NCBI RefSeq assembly: GCF_021538895.1
Contig: NZ_JADDRL010000055.1
Location: 1-61,313, forward strand
Reading direction: 5' to 3'
Source: Streptomyces olivochromogenes
GTDB taxonomy: Bacteria > Actinomycetota > Actinomycetes > Streptomycetales > Streptomycetaceae
Length of the DNA stretch: 61,313 nucleotides
A program made the position numbers and the translations under genes. The notes beneath the pieces are model-generated. The model ran no database searches and was not told the origin of the DNA. It worked only from the letters and a program-made list of their open reading frames with translations. Numbering within the stretch: the first letter of the stretch is position 1; each line of letters begins with the position of its first letter. Positions 45,605-54,080 of this stretch are shown here, in pieces.

Positions 45605-47041
45605 ATGCGCCGAGCAAAGATCGTTTGCACTCTGGGGCCCGCCACGGACTCGTACGACCAGATCAAGGCACTGGTCGAGGCCGGAATGGACGTCGCCCGA
45701 TTCAACCTCAGCCACGGCACGCACGCCGAGCACGAGGAGCGTTACCAGCGCGTACGGAAGGCGGCGGACGAGACCGGCCGCAGCGTCGGCGTCCTCGCCG
45801 ACCTTCAGGGCCCGAAGATTCGGCTCGGCAGATTCGCCGAAGGACCCGTACTCCTTGAACGCGGCGACACCTTCACGATCACGGTGGAGCCGGGCATCGA
45901 GGGCGACCGCAACCAGTGCGGCACCACTTACGAGGGCCTCGCCGCGGACGTCACCCCGGGCGAGCGCGTCCTCGTCGACGACGGCAAGGTCTGCCTGGAG
46001 GTCACCTCCGTCGACGGTCCCCGGGTGCACACCACCGTGGTCGAGGGCGGCATGGTCTCCGACCACAAGGGCCTGAACCTGCCCGGCGTCGCCGTCTCCG
46101 TCCCCGCCCTGTCCGAGAAGGACGAGGCGGACCTGCGGTGGGCGCTGCGCATCGGCTGCGACGTCATCGCGCTGTCCTTCGTCCGCAGCGGCAAGGACGC
46201 CCTGGACGTCCACCGCATCATGGCCGAGGAGGGCCGCCGCCTCCCGGTGATCGCCAAGGTGGAGAAGCCGCAGGCCGTCGACGCGATCGACGACATCGTG
46301 GCCGCCTTCGACGGCATCATGGTCGCCCGTGGCGACCTGGGCGTGGAGATGCCCCTCGAACAGGTCCCGATCGTCCAGAAGCGGGCCATCAAGCTCGCCA
46401 AGCGCAACGCCAAGCCGGTCATCGTGGCCACGCAGATGCTCGACTCGATGATCGACAACGCGCGCCCGACGCGTGCGGAGGCGTCGGACGTCGCCAACGC
46501 GGTCATCGACGGCACGGACGCGGTGATGCTGTCCGGCGAGACGAGCGTCGGCAAGCACGCCATCGAGACGGTGCGCACCATGGCCCGTATCGTCGAGGCG
46601 GCCGAGGAGGACCTGCTGGCCAAGGGCCTGCCGCCGCTGACGGAACGCAACAAGCCCCGCACCCAGGGCGGAGCGGTGGCCCGTGCGGCGGCGGAGATGG
46701 GCGACTTCCTCGGCGCGAAGTTCCTGGTCGCCTTCACCCAGTCCGGCGACACCGCCCGCCGTCTGTCCCGCTACCGCTCGCCCATCCCCGTGCTGGCGTT
46801 CACCCCGGAGCCGGCCACCCGCTCGCAACTGAGCCTGACCTGGGGTGTCGAGACCTTCCTCGGCCCGCACGTCGAGTCCACGGACGCGATGGTCGACCAG
46901 GTGGACGAACTGCTCCTGAAGTACGGCCGCTGCCAGAAGGGTGACGTCGTGGTGATCACGGCGGGCTCCCCGCCCGGCGTCTCCGGCTCGACGAACCTGG
47001 TCCGCGTCCACCACATCGGCGAGGACGACAGCCCCAAGTAA
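45605..47041 (+). CDS. pyk: Pyruvate kinase
   Basis: The 478-residue length is usual for bacterial PykA/PykF. It starts MRRAKIVCTLGPATDSYDQIKALVEAGMDVARFNLSHG; the active-site region includes IAKVEKPQAVDAIDDIVAAFDGIMVARGDLGVEMP (about 217-251), with the proton-donor Lys in IAKVEKP, and ATQMLDSMI. The C-terminal allosteric domain covers about 360-475. It makes ATP and pyruvate from PEP in glycolysis. The gene is probably leaderless and ends at a hairpin terminator. Confidence 0.98.
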   Translation: MRRAKIVCTLGPATDSYDQIKALVEAGMDVARFNLSHGTHAEHEERYQRVRKAADETGRSVGVLADLQGPKIRLGRFAEGPVLLERGDTFTITVEPGIEGDRNQCGTTYEGLAADVTPGERVLVDDGKVCLEVTSVDGPRVHTTVVEGGMVSDHKGLNLPGVAVSVPALSEKDEADLRWALRIGCDVIALSFVRSGKDALDVHRIMAEEGRRLPVIAKVEKPQAVDAIDDIVAAFDGIMVARGDLGVEMPLEQVPIVQKRAIKLAKRNAKPVIVATQMLDSMIDNARPTRAEASDVANAVIDGTDAVMLSGETSVGKHAIETVRTMARIVEAAEEDLLAKGLPPLTERNKPRTQGGAVARAAAEMGDFLGAKFLVAFTQSGDTARRLSRYRSPIPVLAFTPEPATRSQLSLTWGVETFLGPHVESTDAMVDQVDELLLKYGRCQKGDVVVITAGSPPGVSGSTNLVRVHHIGEDDSPK

Positions 47042-47058
47042 TACGGGTCAATGACCGA

Positions 47059-47082
47059 GGGCCCCTCGGAAATGAGGGGCCC
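47059..47082 (+). terminator. Hairpin terminator after pyk
   Basis: GGGCCCCTC (47059-47067), 6-base loop, GAGGGGCCC (47074-47082), a perfect 9-bp stem 18 bp after the stop. Confidence 0.85.
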
Positions 47083-47129
47083 CACGCGGTAACGACCTTG
47101 GAATAGTGACCTTGGAATGCCAGGAAAAG

Positions 47130-47204
47130 TGCCCCGGGTCGGACTCGAACCGACACTGTACGGGTTTTGAATCCGTTGCCTGCTGCCAATTGGGCTACCG
47201 GGGC
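47130..47204 (-). tRNA. tRNA with anticodon CAA (Leu by decoding), short variable arm
   Basis: The 75 bases on the minus strand fold as a cloverleaf. The acceptor stem is GCCCCGG/CCGGGGC with discriminator A; the D-arm is GCC...GGC, the T-arm GTCGG TTCGAGT CCGAC. The anticodon arm ACGGA TTCAAAA CCCGT puts CAA at positions 34-36, with an A-C mismatch closing the loop. No CCA is encoded. The variable region is only five bases (ACAGT), whereas bacterial leucine tRNAs have a long variable arm, so its charging identity is uncertain. It lies between pyk and the response regulator on the opposite strand. Confidence 0.8.
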
Positions 47205-47225
47205 TCGCAGATTCCAAGGTTTCCC

Positions 47226-47253
47226 CTGACCCTCCGCGCGTCCACCATACCGT
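47226..47253 (+). promoter_or_regulatory. Promoter of the ANTAR response regulator gene
   Basis: CTGACC (47226-47231) and TACCGT (47248-47253) are separated by 16 bp and fit a sigma-70-like promoter just past the divergent tRNA. A leader of about 45 bases with GAGGAG precedes the GTG. Confidence 0.4.
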
Positions 47254-47304
47254 AGCTAGGTAGGCTCTTGTCAGCAGTACCTCTGCCCTGAACGAGGAGC
47301 CCCC

Positions 47305-47970
47305 GTGACCGCCGAGTCGCCCCAGCCCGTAGACGCGCCCGACGACGACAAGTCGCACGTGCCTCCGCTGACGACCCGAGTCGTCATCGCCGAGGACGAG
47401 GCCCTGATCCGCCTCGACCTGAAGGAGATGCTGGAGGAGGAGGGGTACACCGTCGTCGGCGAGGCCGGTGACGGCGAGCAGGCCGTGGCGCTCGCCCGTG
47501 AGCACCAGCCGGACCTGGTCATCCTCGATGTGAAGATGCCCAAGCTGGACGGCATCTCGGCGGCCGAGAAGATCGCCGAGGAGTCCATCGCGCCGGTCCT
47601 CATGCTCACCGCCTTCTCGCAGCGCGACCTCGTCGAGCGGGCCCGCGACGCCGGCGCCATGGCGTACCTCGTGAAGCCGTTCAGCAAGAGCGACGTCGTG
47701 CCCGCCATCGAGATGGCCGTCTCCCGCTTCACCGAGCTGAAGCAGCTGGAGCAGGAGGTCGCCGACCTCACCCTGCGGCTGGAGACCCGCAAGCTCGTCG
47801 ACCGGGCGAAGTCCATCCTCCAGACCGAGTACGGGCTGACCGAGCCGGCCGCCTTCCGGTGGATCCAGAAGACCTCGATGGACCGCCGGATGTCCATGCA
47901 GCAGGTCGCGGAGGCCGTCATCGCGGACAGCGAGGAGAAGAAGGCCGCCAAGTCGTCAGACAAGGGCTGA
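47305..47970 (+). CDS. pdtaR: ANTAR-domain response regulator (PdtaR type)
   Basis: The protein has 221 residues and starts at GTG 47305 after CGAGGAG. The receiver domain has the acidic pair in VVIAEDEALIR (Glu30/Asp31), phospho-acceptor Asp75 in LVILDVKMPK and Lys in YLVKPFSKSD. The ANTAR RNA-binding domain covers about 150-212 (LETRKLVDRAKSILQTEYGLTEPAAFRWIQKTSMDRRMSM). ANTAR proteins bind paired hairpins in transcripts and stop early termination. The mycobacterial PdtaS-PdtaR system is the closest I know; no kinase gene is next to this one. A strong shared terminator follows. Confidence 0.93.
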   Translation: MTAESPQPVDAPDDDKSHVPPLTTRVVIAEDEALIRLDLKEMLEEEGYTVVGEAGDGEQAVALAREHQPDLVILDVKMPKLDGISAAEKIAEESIAPVLMLTAFSQRDLVERARDAGAMAYLVKPFSKSDVVPAIEMAVSRFTELKQLEQEVADLTLRLETRKLVDRAKSILQTEYGLTEPAAFRWIQKTSMDRRMSMQQVAEAVIADSEEKKAAKSSDKG

Positions 47971-47999
47971 CCCTGGCGGTACGCGCCCCGCACGCACGG

Positions 48000-48040
48000 G
48001 ACGAGGCCCGCGCCCCGGAGAATCGGGCGCGGGCCTCGTC
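48000..48040. terminator. Strong bidirectional terminator between the ANTAR regulator and the liv operon
   Basis: GACGAGGCCCGCGCCC (48000-48015) and GGGCGCGGGCCTCGTC (48025-48040) form a perfect 16-bp stem with a 9-base loop between two convergent transcripts. Confidence 0.9.
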
Positions 48041-48071
48041 GTACGCGGGACAGGGTGTCCCGGGCCTCGTC

Positions 48072-48788
48072 CTAGTCCTCGCCCAGGTACGCCTTCCGCA
48101 CGGACTCGTCGTGCAGCAGGTCCTGCCCGGTGCCGGAGAGCACGATGTTGCCGACCTCCATGACGTGGCCCTGGTCGGCCAACGACAGGGCGGCCTGAGC
48201 GTTCTGCTCGACCAGCAGAATCGTTGTGCCCTGGGACTTCAGCTCGGCGATCGTCGCCATGATCTTCTGCATCATGATCGGCGAGAGACCCATGGACGGC
48301 TCGTCCAGCATGAGCAGCTTCGGCTGGGACATCAGGGCCCGGCCCATCGCCAGCATCTGCTGCTCACCGCCCGACAGGGTGCCGGCCGCCTGCTTCCTGC
48401 GCTCCCCGAGGATGGGGAACAGGTCGTAGGCGCGCTGGATGTCTTTCTCGATGCCCGGCTTGTCGTTGCGCAGGAACGCACCGAGGCGCAGGTTGTCCTC
48501 GATGGTCATGCGCGGGAAGATGTGCCGCCCCTCGGGGGAGTGGGCGAGCCCCAGCGACACCACCTGGTGGGCCGGGACCTTCTTCAGCGACTTGCCGTTG
48601 AACCGGATCTGGCCGCCGACCGGCTTCAGCAGACCGGAGAGCGTGCGCAGGGTGGTGGTCTTGCCGGCGCCGTTGGTGCCGATCAGGGTGACCACTTCGC
48701 CGGCCTCGACCTTGAACGAGATGCCCTTGACGGCCTCGATCTTGCCGTAGGCGACCCGCAGGTCCTCTACTTCGAGCAGTGCGGTCAT
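48072..48788 (-). CDS. livF: Branched-chain amino acid ABC transporter, ATP-binding protein LivF
   Basis: The protein has 238 residues. Walker A is GTNGAGKTT (about 37-45), the signature LSGGEQQM near 138 and Walker B LLMLDEPSMGLSP near 158. LivF and LivG together energise uptake of branched-chain amino acids or similar substrates at the cytoplasmic face. Its ATG overlaps the livG stop (ATGA). It is the last gene of the livKHMGF operon. Confidence 0.95.
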   Translation of the reverse strand: MTALLEVEDLRVAYGKIEAVKGISFKVEAGEVVTLIGTNGAGKTTTLRTLSGLLKPVGGQIRFNGKSLKKVPAHQVVSLGLAHSPEGRHIFPRMTIEDNLRLGAFLRNDKPGIEKDIQRAYDLFPILGERRKQAAGTLSGGEQQMLAMGRALMSQPKLLMLDEPSMGLSPIMMQKIMATIAELKSQGTTILLVEQNAQAALSLADQGHVMEVGNIVLSGTGQDLLHDESVRKAYLGED

Positions 48789-49705
48789 CGGTCGTTCTCC
48801 TTGCCGGGCGCGGCGTCCGTCGTGGTCTCGGCGTGCGCCTCGGCGGCCTCTACCTCGGCCACCTCCTCGTCGCCGGGAGCGTCCTCGAAGGGTTCGCCGA
48901 GGTACGCGGCGACGACCCGCTCGTCGCCCTGCACGGTCGCGCTGTCGCCCTCGACGAGCTTCTCGCCCTGCACGAGGACGGCGACGCGGTCGCAGAGGTT
49001 GAAGATGAAGCGCATGTCGTGCTCGATGACGAGGACGGCGATGCCCTTGTCACGGATCGCGAAGACCAGTTCCTCGGTGGCCCGGGTCTCCTGCGGGTTC
49101 ATGCCGGCGGTCGGCTCGTCGAGGAGCAGCAGACCGGGCTCGCTCGCCAGCGCCCGGGCGATCTCCAGCTTGCGCTGCTCGCCGTAGGGCAGGTTGCGGG
49201 CCAGGTGCTCGGCCTTCGCCTCCAGGCCCACGAACTCCAGCAGCTCCATGGCGCGTTCGCGGGAGGCCGCCTCGGCCTTGTGGAAGCCGGGTCCGCGCAG
49301 CAGGGCGGACCAGAGGCCCTCCTTGGTGCGGGTGTGACGGCCGACGAGCACGTTCTCCAGGACCGTCATGTTGGCGAACAGACGGATGTTCTGGAAGGTA
49401 CGGGCGATGCCGGCCGCGGTGACCTTGAAGGACTTCGGCGGCAGGACGTTGCCCTTGTAGCGGACCTCGCCCTCGGTGGGGACGTACAGGCCGGTCAGGC
49501 AGTTGAAGAAGGTCGTCTTGCCGGCGCCGTTGGGGCCGATCAGGCCGACGATCTCGCCGCTGTTGACGGTGAGGTCGACGCCGCGCACGGCGGTCAGACC
49601 GCCGAAGCGCATCGTGACGCCACGGGCGTCGAGCACGACCTCGCCGGGGGCGGAGGAGCCGGGGGCGGCGTCCTTGGTGGTGGTGTCGGTGGTCATCGTG
49701 GTCAC
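48785..49705 (-). CDS. livG: Branched-chain amino acid ABC transporter, ATP-binding protein LivG
   Basis: A 306-residue ATPase, longer than usual (about 255-270) because of a Thr/Ala-rich N-terminal tail and an acidic C-terminal tail (EDAPGDEEVAEVEAAEAHAE). Walker A is GPNGAGKTT (about 59-67), the signature LPYGEQRKLEIA near 173 and Walker B LLLLDEPTAGMNP near 193. GTG 49705 overlaps the livM stop (GTGA); ATG 49696 three codons in is an alternative start. It works with LivF on the LivHM permease. Confidence 0.95.
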   Translation of the reverse strand: MTTMTTDTTTKDAAPGSSAPGEVVLDARGVTMRFGGLTAVRGVDLTVNSGEIVGLIGPNGAGKTTFFNCLTGLYVPTEGEVRYKGNVLPPKSFKVTAAGIARTFQNIRLFANMTVLENVLVGRHTRTKEGLWSALLRGPGFHKAEAASRERAMELLEFVGLEAKAEHLARNLPYGEQRKLEIARALASEPGLLLLDEPTAGMNPQETRATEELVFAIRDKGIAVLVIEHDMRFIFNLCDRVAVLVQGEKLVEGDSATVQGDERVVAAYLGEPFEDAPGDEEVAEVEAAEAHAETTTDAAPGKENDR

Positions 49706-51531
49706 GCCCCTGCCTTGGTGAGGACGGCGGGTGCTTCGGCCTCTTCGTGGAATTCGAGCTGCCGGCGGCGGTTGGGGATGAGGCCCTCCGGGCGGAAGCG
49801 CATCAGCAGCACGAGCGTGACACCGAAGGCGAAGAGCTGGTAGTCGCCCAGGAACTGGAGCTTCGCGGGGATCAGGTAGAGCAGGGCCGCGCCGACCAGC
49901 GGTCCGGAGATGGTGCCCATGCCGCCGAGGACCACCGCGGCCAGCAGGAAGGCCGAGTTGGGCGGGACGACGTGGGCGAACTGGTACTGCTCCGGGGTCA
50001 CCGTGTAGGTGACGTGGGCCTGGACGGAGCCTGCGAGACCGGCGAGGGCGGCGCCCAGGGCGAAGGCGATGAGCTTGACCCGGAAGCCGTTGATGCCCAT
50101 GGCGAGCGCGGCGGTCTCGTCCTCGCGGATGGCGATCCAGGCGCGGCCGATGCGGGAGTCGCTGCTGCGCCGGAACACCACGACCACGATGAGCGTGATG
50201 AGCAGCATCAGCAGGAAGTAGTTGGCGAACCGGCCGATGGTGGCGCCGAGGAGCGTGTGCTCCTGGCCGAAGTCGAAGCCGAGGATGTCCAGGTTCGGGA
50301 TCGAGGAGATGCCGTTGGAGCCGTTGGTGACGTCCGGGCCCGAGGTGCCGTCCATGTTCAGGACGGTGATACGGAAGATCTCACCGAAGCCGAGCGTCAC
50401 GATGGCGAGGTAGTCGCCGCGCAGTCGCAGGGTCGGGGCGCCGATGAGGACACCGAAGACCATGGCGACGGCCGCGCCGGTCAGCGCCGAGGCCCAGAAC
50501 GGCCAGCTGACGTGCAGCGGCGAGGACGGCGAGCCGGAGACCAGGGCCGCGGTGTAGGCGCCGACACCGAGGAAGGCGACGTAACCGAGGTCGAGGAGGC
50601 CGGCGAGGCCGACGACGATGTTCAGGCCGAGCGCGACGGTCGCGAAGATCAGGATGTAGACGCCGATCGTCGCGTACTGGTCGTCGGACTGCGTGAAGGG
50701 GAAGGCGGCCGCGGCGGTGAAGGCGCCGACCATGGTCACCGTGCGGTGCCGCGCGGTGATCGCCGAGACCCGGGCCACGATCCCGGCCTTGGCGATGGCG
50801 GCGAAGCCGAAGCCGGCGGTGATGAGGAAGCCGACGAACAGCTGGTCGTACTCGGTGCCGATGCCGTAGGTGAAGACGATCAGGCCGAGGGCCATGGCCG
50901 CCACGATGACGAGGATCTCGACGTAGACGGGCAGCTGGGCGGCCGGAGCGGGGGTCTTGCCGGCGAAGGCCGCCTTGAAGACGTTCCAGTTCTGGCGGGA
51001 CTGGTGGCGGAACGCCTCCAGGCCGGTGTCGTCCGGGTCGGACGGCTCGGGGGTCGGCCGCTCGAACGGCAGGGCCAGCGCACCGAGCAGGGCGGCCAGC
51101 GTGGCGATGGCGACGACGAAGCCGCCCGCCTCCAGGTTCACCAGTCCGCCGAGCTTGGCGCTGATCGCGATGACGGTGTACCAGGCGGTGGCGAAGGTGC
51201 CGAGCGCGGCCATCTTCAGGGCGCCGTCGGCGCTCCCGGGCGTCAGCCGGTCCAGGCCCTTGACGCCGTACGAGGCGAGGCCGAACAGGGTGGTGAGGAC
51301 GCCGCCGATCAGGACGAGGACCTGCAGGCCGCCCGGGTAGCCGTAGACGGTGAGGTCGCCGGGGAACTCCGCGGTCCAGGTCCAGGCGAGGAACGTGGAG
51401 ACGATGGTCAGGGCGCCGCCGCCGGTGGCGAGGGCCCGGCCGAGGGAGGCCGGGATGCCGATCAGGCCGGTCTGGACGGCCGCGGGGGCGCTCGGGGTCT
51501 CTGCTGATGTCTGTGTGGTCATCGGTGTCAC
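49702..51531 (-). CDS. livM: Branched-chain amino acid ABC transporter permease LivM, with extra N-terminal membrane domain
   Basis: This protein has 609 residues, whereas LivM usually has 300-425. The permease core starts near residue 285 (YATIGVYILIFATVALGLNIVVGLAGLLDLG) and contains the LivM-type RAWIAIREDETAALAMGIN loop (near 460) that contacts the ATPases. The first about 280 residues add six or so hydrophobic segments that I cannot match to a known domain, split by a polar loop (RPTPEPSDPDDTGLEAFRHQSRQ, about 158-180). GTG 51531 overlaps the livH stop (GTGA); ATG 51522 is an alternative. It forms the membrane channel with LivH. Confidence 0.93.
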   Translation of the reverse strand: MTPMTTQTSAETPSAPAAVQTGLIGIPASLGRALATGGGALTIVSTFLAWTWTAEFPGDLTVYGYPGGLQVLVLIGGVLTTLFGLASYGVKGLDRLTPGSADGALKMAALGTFATAWYTVIAISAKLGGLVNLEAGGFVVAIATLAALLGALALPFERPTPEPSDPDDTGLEAFRHQSRQNWNVFKAAFAGKTPAPAAQLPVYVEILVIVAAMALGLIVFTYGIGTEYDQLFVGFLITAGFGFAAIAKAGIVARVSAITARHRTVTMVGAFTAAAAFPFTQSDDQYATIGVYILIFATVALGLNIVVGLAGLLDLGYVAFLGVGAYTAALVSGSPSSPLHVSWPFWASALTGAAVAMVFGVLIGAPTLRLRGDYLAIVTLGFGEIFRITVLNMDGTSGPDVTNGSNGISSIPNLDILGFDFGQEHTLLGATIGRFANYFLLMLLITLIVVVVFRRSSDSRIGRAWIAIREDETAALAMGINGFRVKLIAFALGAALAGLAGSVQAHVTYTVTPEQYQFAHVVPPNSAFLLAAVVLGGMGTISGPLVGAALLYLIPAKLQFLGDYQLFAFGVTLVLLMRFRPEGLIPNRRRQLEFHEEAEAPAVLTKAGA

Positions 51532-52460
51532 GCCCTGTCCGCCACGCGCTCACCGAGCAGACCCTGGGGCCTGAACAGCAGCACGAGGATGAGGAGTACG
51601 AACGCCCAGACGTCTGCCCAGGACTGGCTGCCGAACTTGTCCATGCCGGGGATGTCCCCGATGTAGGCGGTGGACAGGGCCTCGGCGACGCCGAGGACGA
51701 TGCCGCCGAGCATGGCGCCGTAGATGTTGCCGATACCGCCGAGGACAGCCGCGGTGAAGGCCTTCAGGCCGAGGATGAAGCCCATACGGAAGTCGATCTG
51801 GCCGTACTTGAAGCCGTAGGCGACGGAACCGACGGCGGCGAAGGTGGCACCGAGGGCGAACGCGATCACGATGATGCGGTCGGTGTTGACGCCCATCAGC
51901 TTCGCGGTGTCCGGGTCCTGCGCGGTGGCCTGCATGCCGCGTCCGGTGCGGGTGCGCATCACGAAGTAGGCCAGGATCGCCATGCTGATCGGAGCCGCCA
52001 GCAGCAGGAAGACATCGCCGGTCTGGATGGTGACGCTGCCGATGTCGAAGGGGCCGCCGGGGATGCTCGGGAACGTGCGGGCGGACTTCGCCTGCGGGTA
52101 CCAGGCCCACACCGCCTGCTGCAGGGCCAGGGAGAGGCCGATGGCGGTGATGAGGGGAGCGAGGCGTGGGGCGTTGCGCAGGGGGCGGTAGGCGAACCGT
52201 TCCGCTCCGACGGCGACCGTGACGGCGACCAGGATGGCGCCGATGAGCATCAGCGGCAGGGCCAACCACATGGATGTGCCGTCGGGAAGGATGTAGACGT
52301 AGACCGTGAGGGCGCCGAAGGCGCCAGTCATGAATATCTCGCCGTGGGCGAAGTTGATGAGCTGGACAATGCCATAGACCATTGTGTAGCCGATGGCGAC
52401 CAGCCCGTACATGGATCCTAGTAGCAGGCCGTTGACCAGCTGCTGCGGCAGTTCGTTCAC
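51528..52460 (-). CDS. livH: Branched-chain amino acid ABC transporter permease LivH
   Basis: A 310-residue permease of normal length: MNELPQQLVNGLLLGSMYGLVAIGYTMVYGIVQLINFAHGEIFM at the start, typical of LivH, and a cytoplasmic loop RTRTGRGMQATAQDPDTAKLMGVN near 174. It forms a heterodimer with LivM. It is separated from livK by a 108-bp gap that holds a strong hairpin, and overlaps livM by GTGA. Confidence 0.95.
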   Translation of the reverse strand: MNELPQQLVNGLLLGSMYGLVAIGYTMVYGIVQLINFAHGEIFMTGAFGALTVYVYILPDGTSMWLALPLMLIGAILVAVTVAVGAERFAYRPLRNAPRLAPLITAIGLSLALQQAVWAWYPQAKSARTFPSIPGGPFDIGSVTIQTGDVFLLLAAPISMAILAYFVMRTRTGRGMQATAQDPDTAKLMGVNTDRIIVIAFALGATFAAVGSVAYGFKYGQIDFRMGFILGLKAFTAAVLGGIGNIYGAMLGGIVLGVAEALSTAYIGDIPGMDKFGSQSWADVWAFVLLILVLLFRPQGLLGERVADRA

Positions 52461-52512
52461 CGCATGTCCTCCGAGCGTTCGGAAAGTTCGACGAATGTGG
52501 CCGGATGCGAGT

Positions 52513-52548
52513 CCGCGCGGGGCGCCAGTGGAACAGCGCCCCGCGCGG
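52513..52548 (-). terminator. Intercistronic hairpin between livK and livHMGF
   Basis: CCGCGCGGGGCGC (52513-52525) and GCGCCCCGCGCGG (52536-52548) form a perfect 13-bp stem with a 10-base loop in the livK-livH gap. Placed here it would protect or partly terminate the livK message, giving more binding protein than permease. Confidence 0.7.
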
Positions 52549-52568
52549 CTCGATGGTGCGGGTGTGGG

Positions 52569-53807
52569 TCAGCTGCCGTTGTAGGTGCCGGACTCCACGG
52601 CCTTCCAGGCACCGTTCTCGACCGAGTAGACGGTGAGCTGCTTGTTGGTCGCGTCACCGTACTCGTCGAAGGAGACCTTGCCGGTCACACCGTCGAAGGA
52701 GACGTTCTGCATGGCCTCGGTGATCTTCGCGCGGGCGTCGGACGGCAGCTTGCCGCCGTTGTCGTCCACGACCTTCTTCACGGCCTCGATGATCGACCAG
52801 GTGGAGTCGTAGGAGTAACCGCCGTACGCTCCGTACGCCTCGCTGTAGCCGCCCGCCTTGTAGTTGGCGACGAACTCCTTGGCGGAGGGCAGCGTCTCGA
52901 CCGGCGCGCCGACCGAGGTGGCCAGGTCGCCCTTGGCGCTGGCGCCGCCGAGCTTGATGAAGTCGTCGGCGTAGATGCCGTCGCCACCGACCAGCGGGAT
53001 CTTGGCGCCGGCGGCCTTGATCTGCTTGCTGAGCGGGCCGGCCTGCGGGTACTCGCCGCCGTAGTAGACCACCTGGGCGCCGGAGTTCTTCACCTTGGTG
53101 GCGACCGCGGAGAAGTCCTTGGTGTCGGGGTTGATGTGCTCGGTGCCGACCACCTTGCCGCCGAGCTTCTTGAACTCGTCGGTGAACGTGGCGGCCAGGC
53201 CGGCGCCGTAGGTCTTCTTGTCGTCGATGACGAAGACCTTGGTGCGCTTGGCCTTGTTGTAGACGTACTGCGCGGCGAACGGGCCCTGGATGGCGTCCGT
53301 GGTCGCGGTGCGGAAGTACGACTTGTACGGCCGCGCCTTCGACGTCTGCCAGTTGTCGCCCTGGGTCAGGGCCGGGTTGGTGTTGGCCGGCGAGACCTCG
53401 ACCAGCTTCGCGTCGTCGAAGACCTTCTGCATCGACTGGGCCACGGAGGAGTTCAGCGGGCCGACGACACCGAGGACCTCCTTCTCGCTGACGAACTTGG
53501 AGGCGTTCGACTGGCCCGAGGAGGGCTGCGCCTGGTCGTCGAGGGCCTCGATCTTGAAGGTCACGCCCTTGACGTAGCTCTTCTTGTTGGCCTGCTTGGC
53601 CGCGAGGTCCGCCGAGTTCTTGATGCCCAGGCCGAGCGCGGACAGGTCGCCGGTCAGCGGGGCGTCGACGCCGATGACGACAGTGGTGCCGCCACCGTTG
53701 CCGGAGTCGGATCCCTTGTCGCCGCTGTCGCGCGAGCCGCAGGCGGTGAGGGTGAGTGCTCCCGCTGCCAGCGCGGCGGTGATGGCGATGAGCGAACGTT
53801 GACGCAC
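52569..53807 (-). CDS. livK: Branched-chain amino acid ABC transporter, substrate-binding lipoprotein LivK
   Basis: The protein has 412 residues. GTG 53807 is preferred to GTG 53828 because GGAAAGGA lies seven bases before it and the signal peptide follows directly. RQRSLIAITAALAAGALTLTAC is a lipoprotein signal with lipobox LTAC, so the mature protein is tethered outside. A Gly/Ser/Asp linker leads into the periplasmic-binding fold (VVIGVDAPLTGDLSALGLGIKNSADLA onward, to KQLTVYSVENGAWK). It captures substrate for LivHMGF. It heads the operon with a hairpin after it. The 273 bp upstream (53808-54080) contain no gene I can support. Confidence 0.94.
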   Translation of the reverse strand: MRQRSLIAITAALAAGALTLTACGSRDSGDKGSDSGNGGGTTVVIGVDAPLTGDLSALGLGIKNSADLAAKQANKKSYVKGVTFKIEALDDQAQPSSGQSNASKFVSEKEVLGVVGPLNSSVAQSMQKVFDDAKLVEVSPANTNPALTQGDNWQTSKARPYKSYFRTATTDAIQGPFAAQYVYNKAKRTKVFVIDDKKTYGAGLAATFTDEFKKLGGKVVGTEHINPDTKDFSAVATKVKNSGAQVVYYGGEYPQAGPLSKQIKAAGAKIPLVGGDGIYADDFIKLGGASAKGDLATSVGAPVETLPSAKEFVANYKAGGYSEAYGAYGGYSYDSTWSIIEAVKKVVDDNGGKLPSDARAKITEAMQNVSFDGVTGKVSFDEYGDATNKQLTVYSVENGAWKAVESGTYNGS

Positions 53808-54080
53808 GGTCAGTCCTTTCCCTGGCACAACCGCATCCCCGTGGAGACGGTCGAGTCGTCCGCGGAGCAGAAGTGAGAATGCGACTGGCGCGGTGACTGG
53901 CCGTGACTCTAAGCGCGGGTGGGGAACGTCGAGGAGGGTCTGACGAAGGCTGTGACGCTCTTGTTATGACACGAGGTAATGCACAGCGGTACACCGTGGG
54001 GGGAAGAGCTGAATTCGGACTGATTCGCCCTGTCCGCATGCTGAGAACCCGCAGGACTCGCCGAGTTCTGTTCAGGCGTC

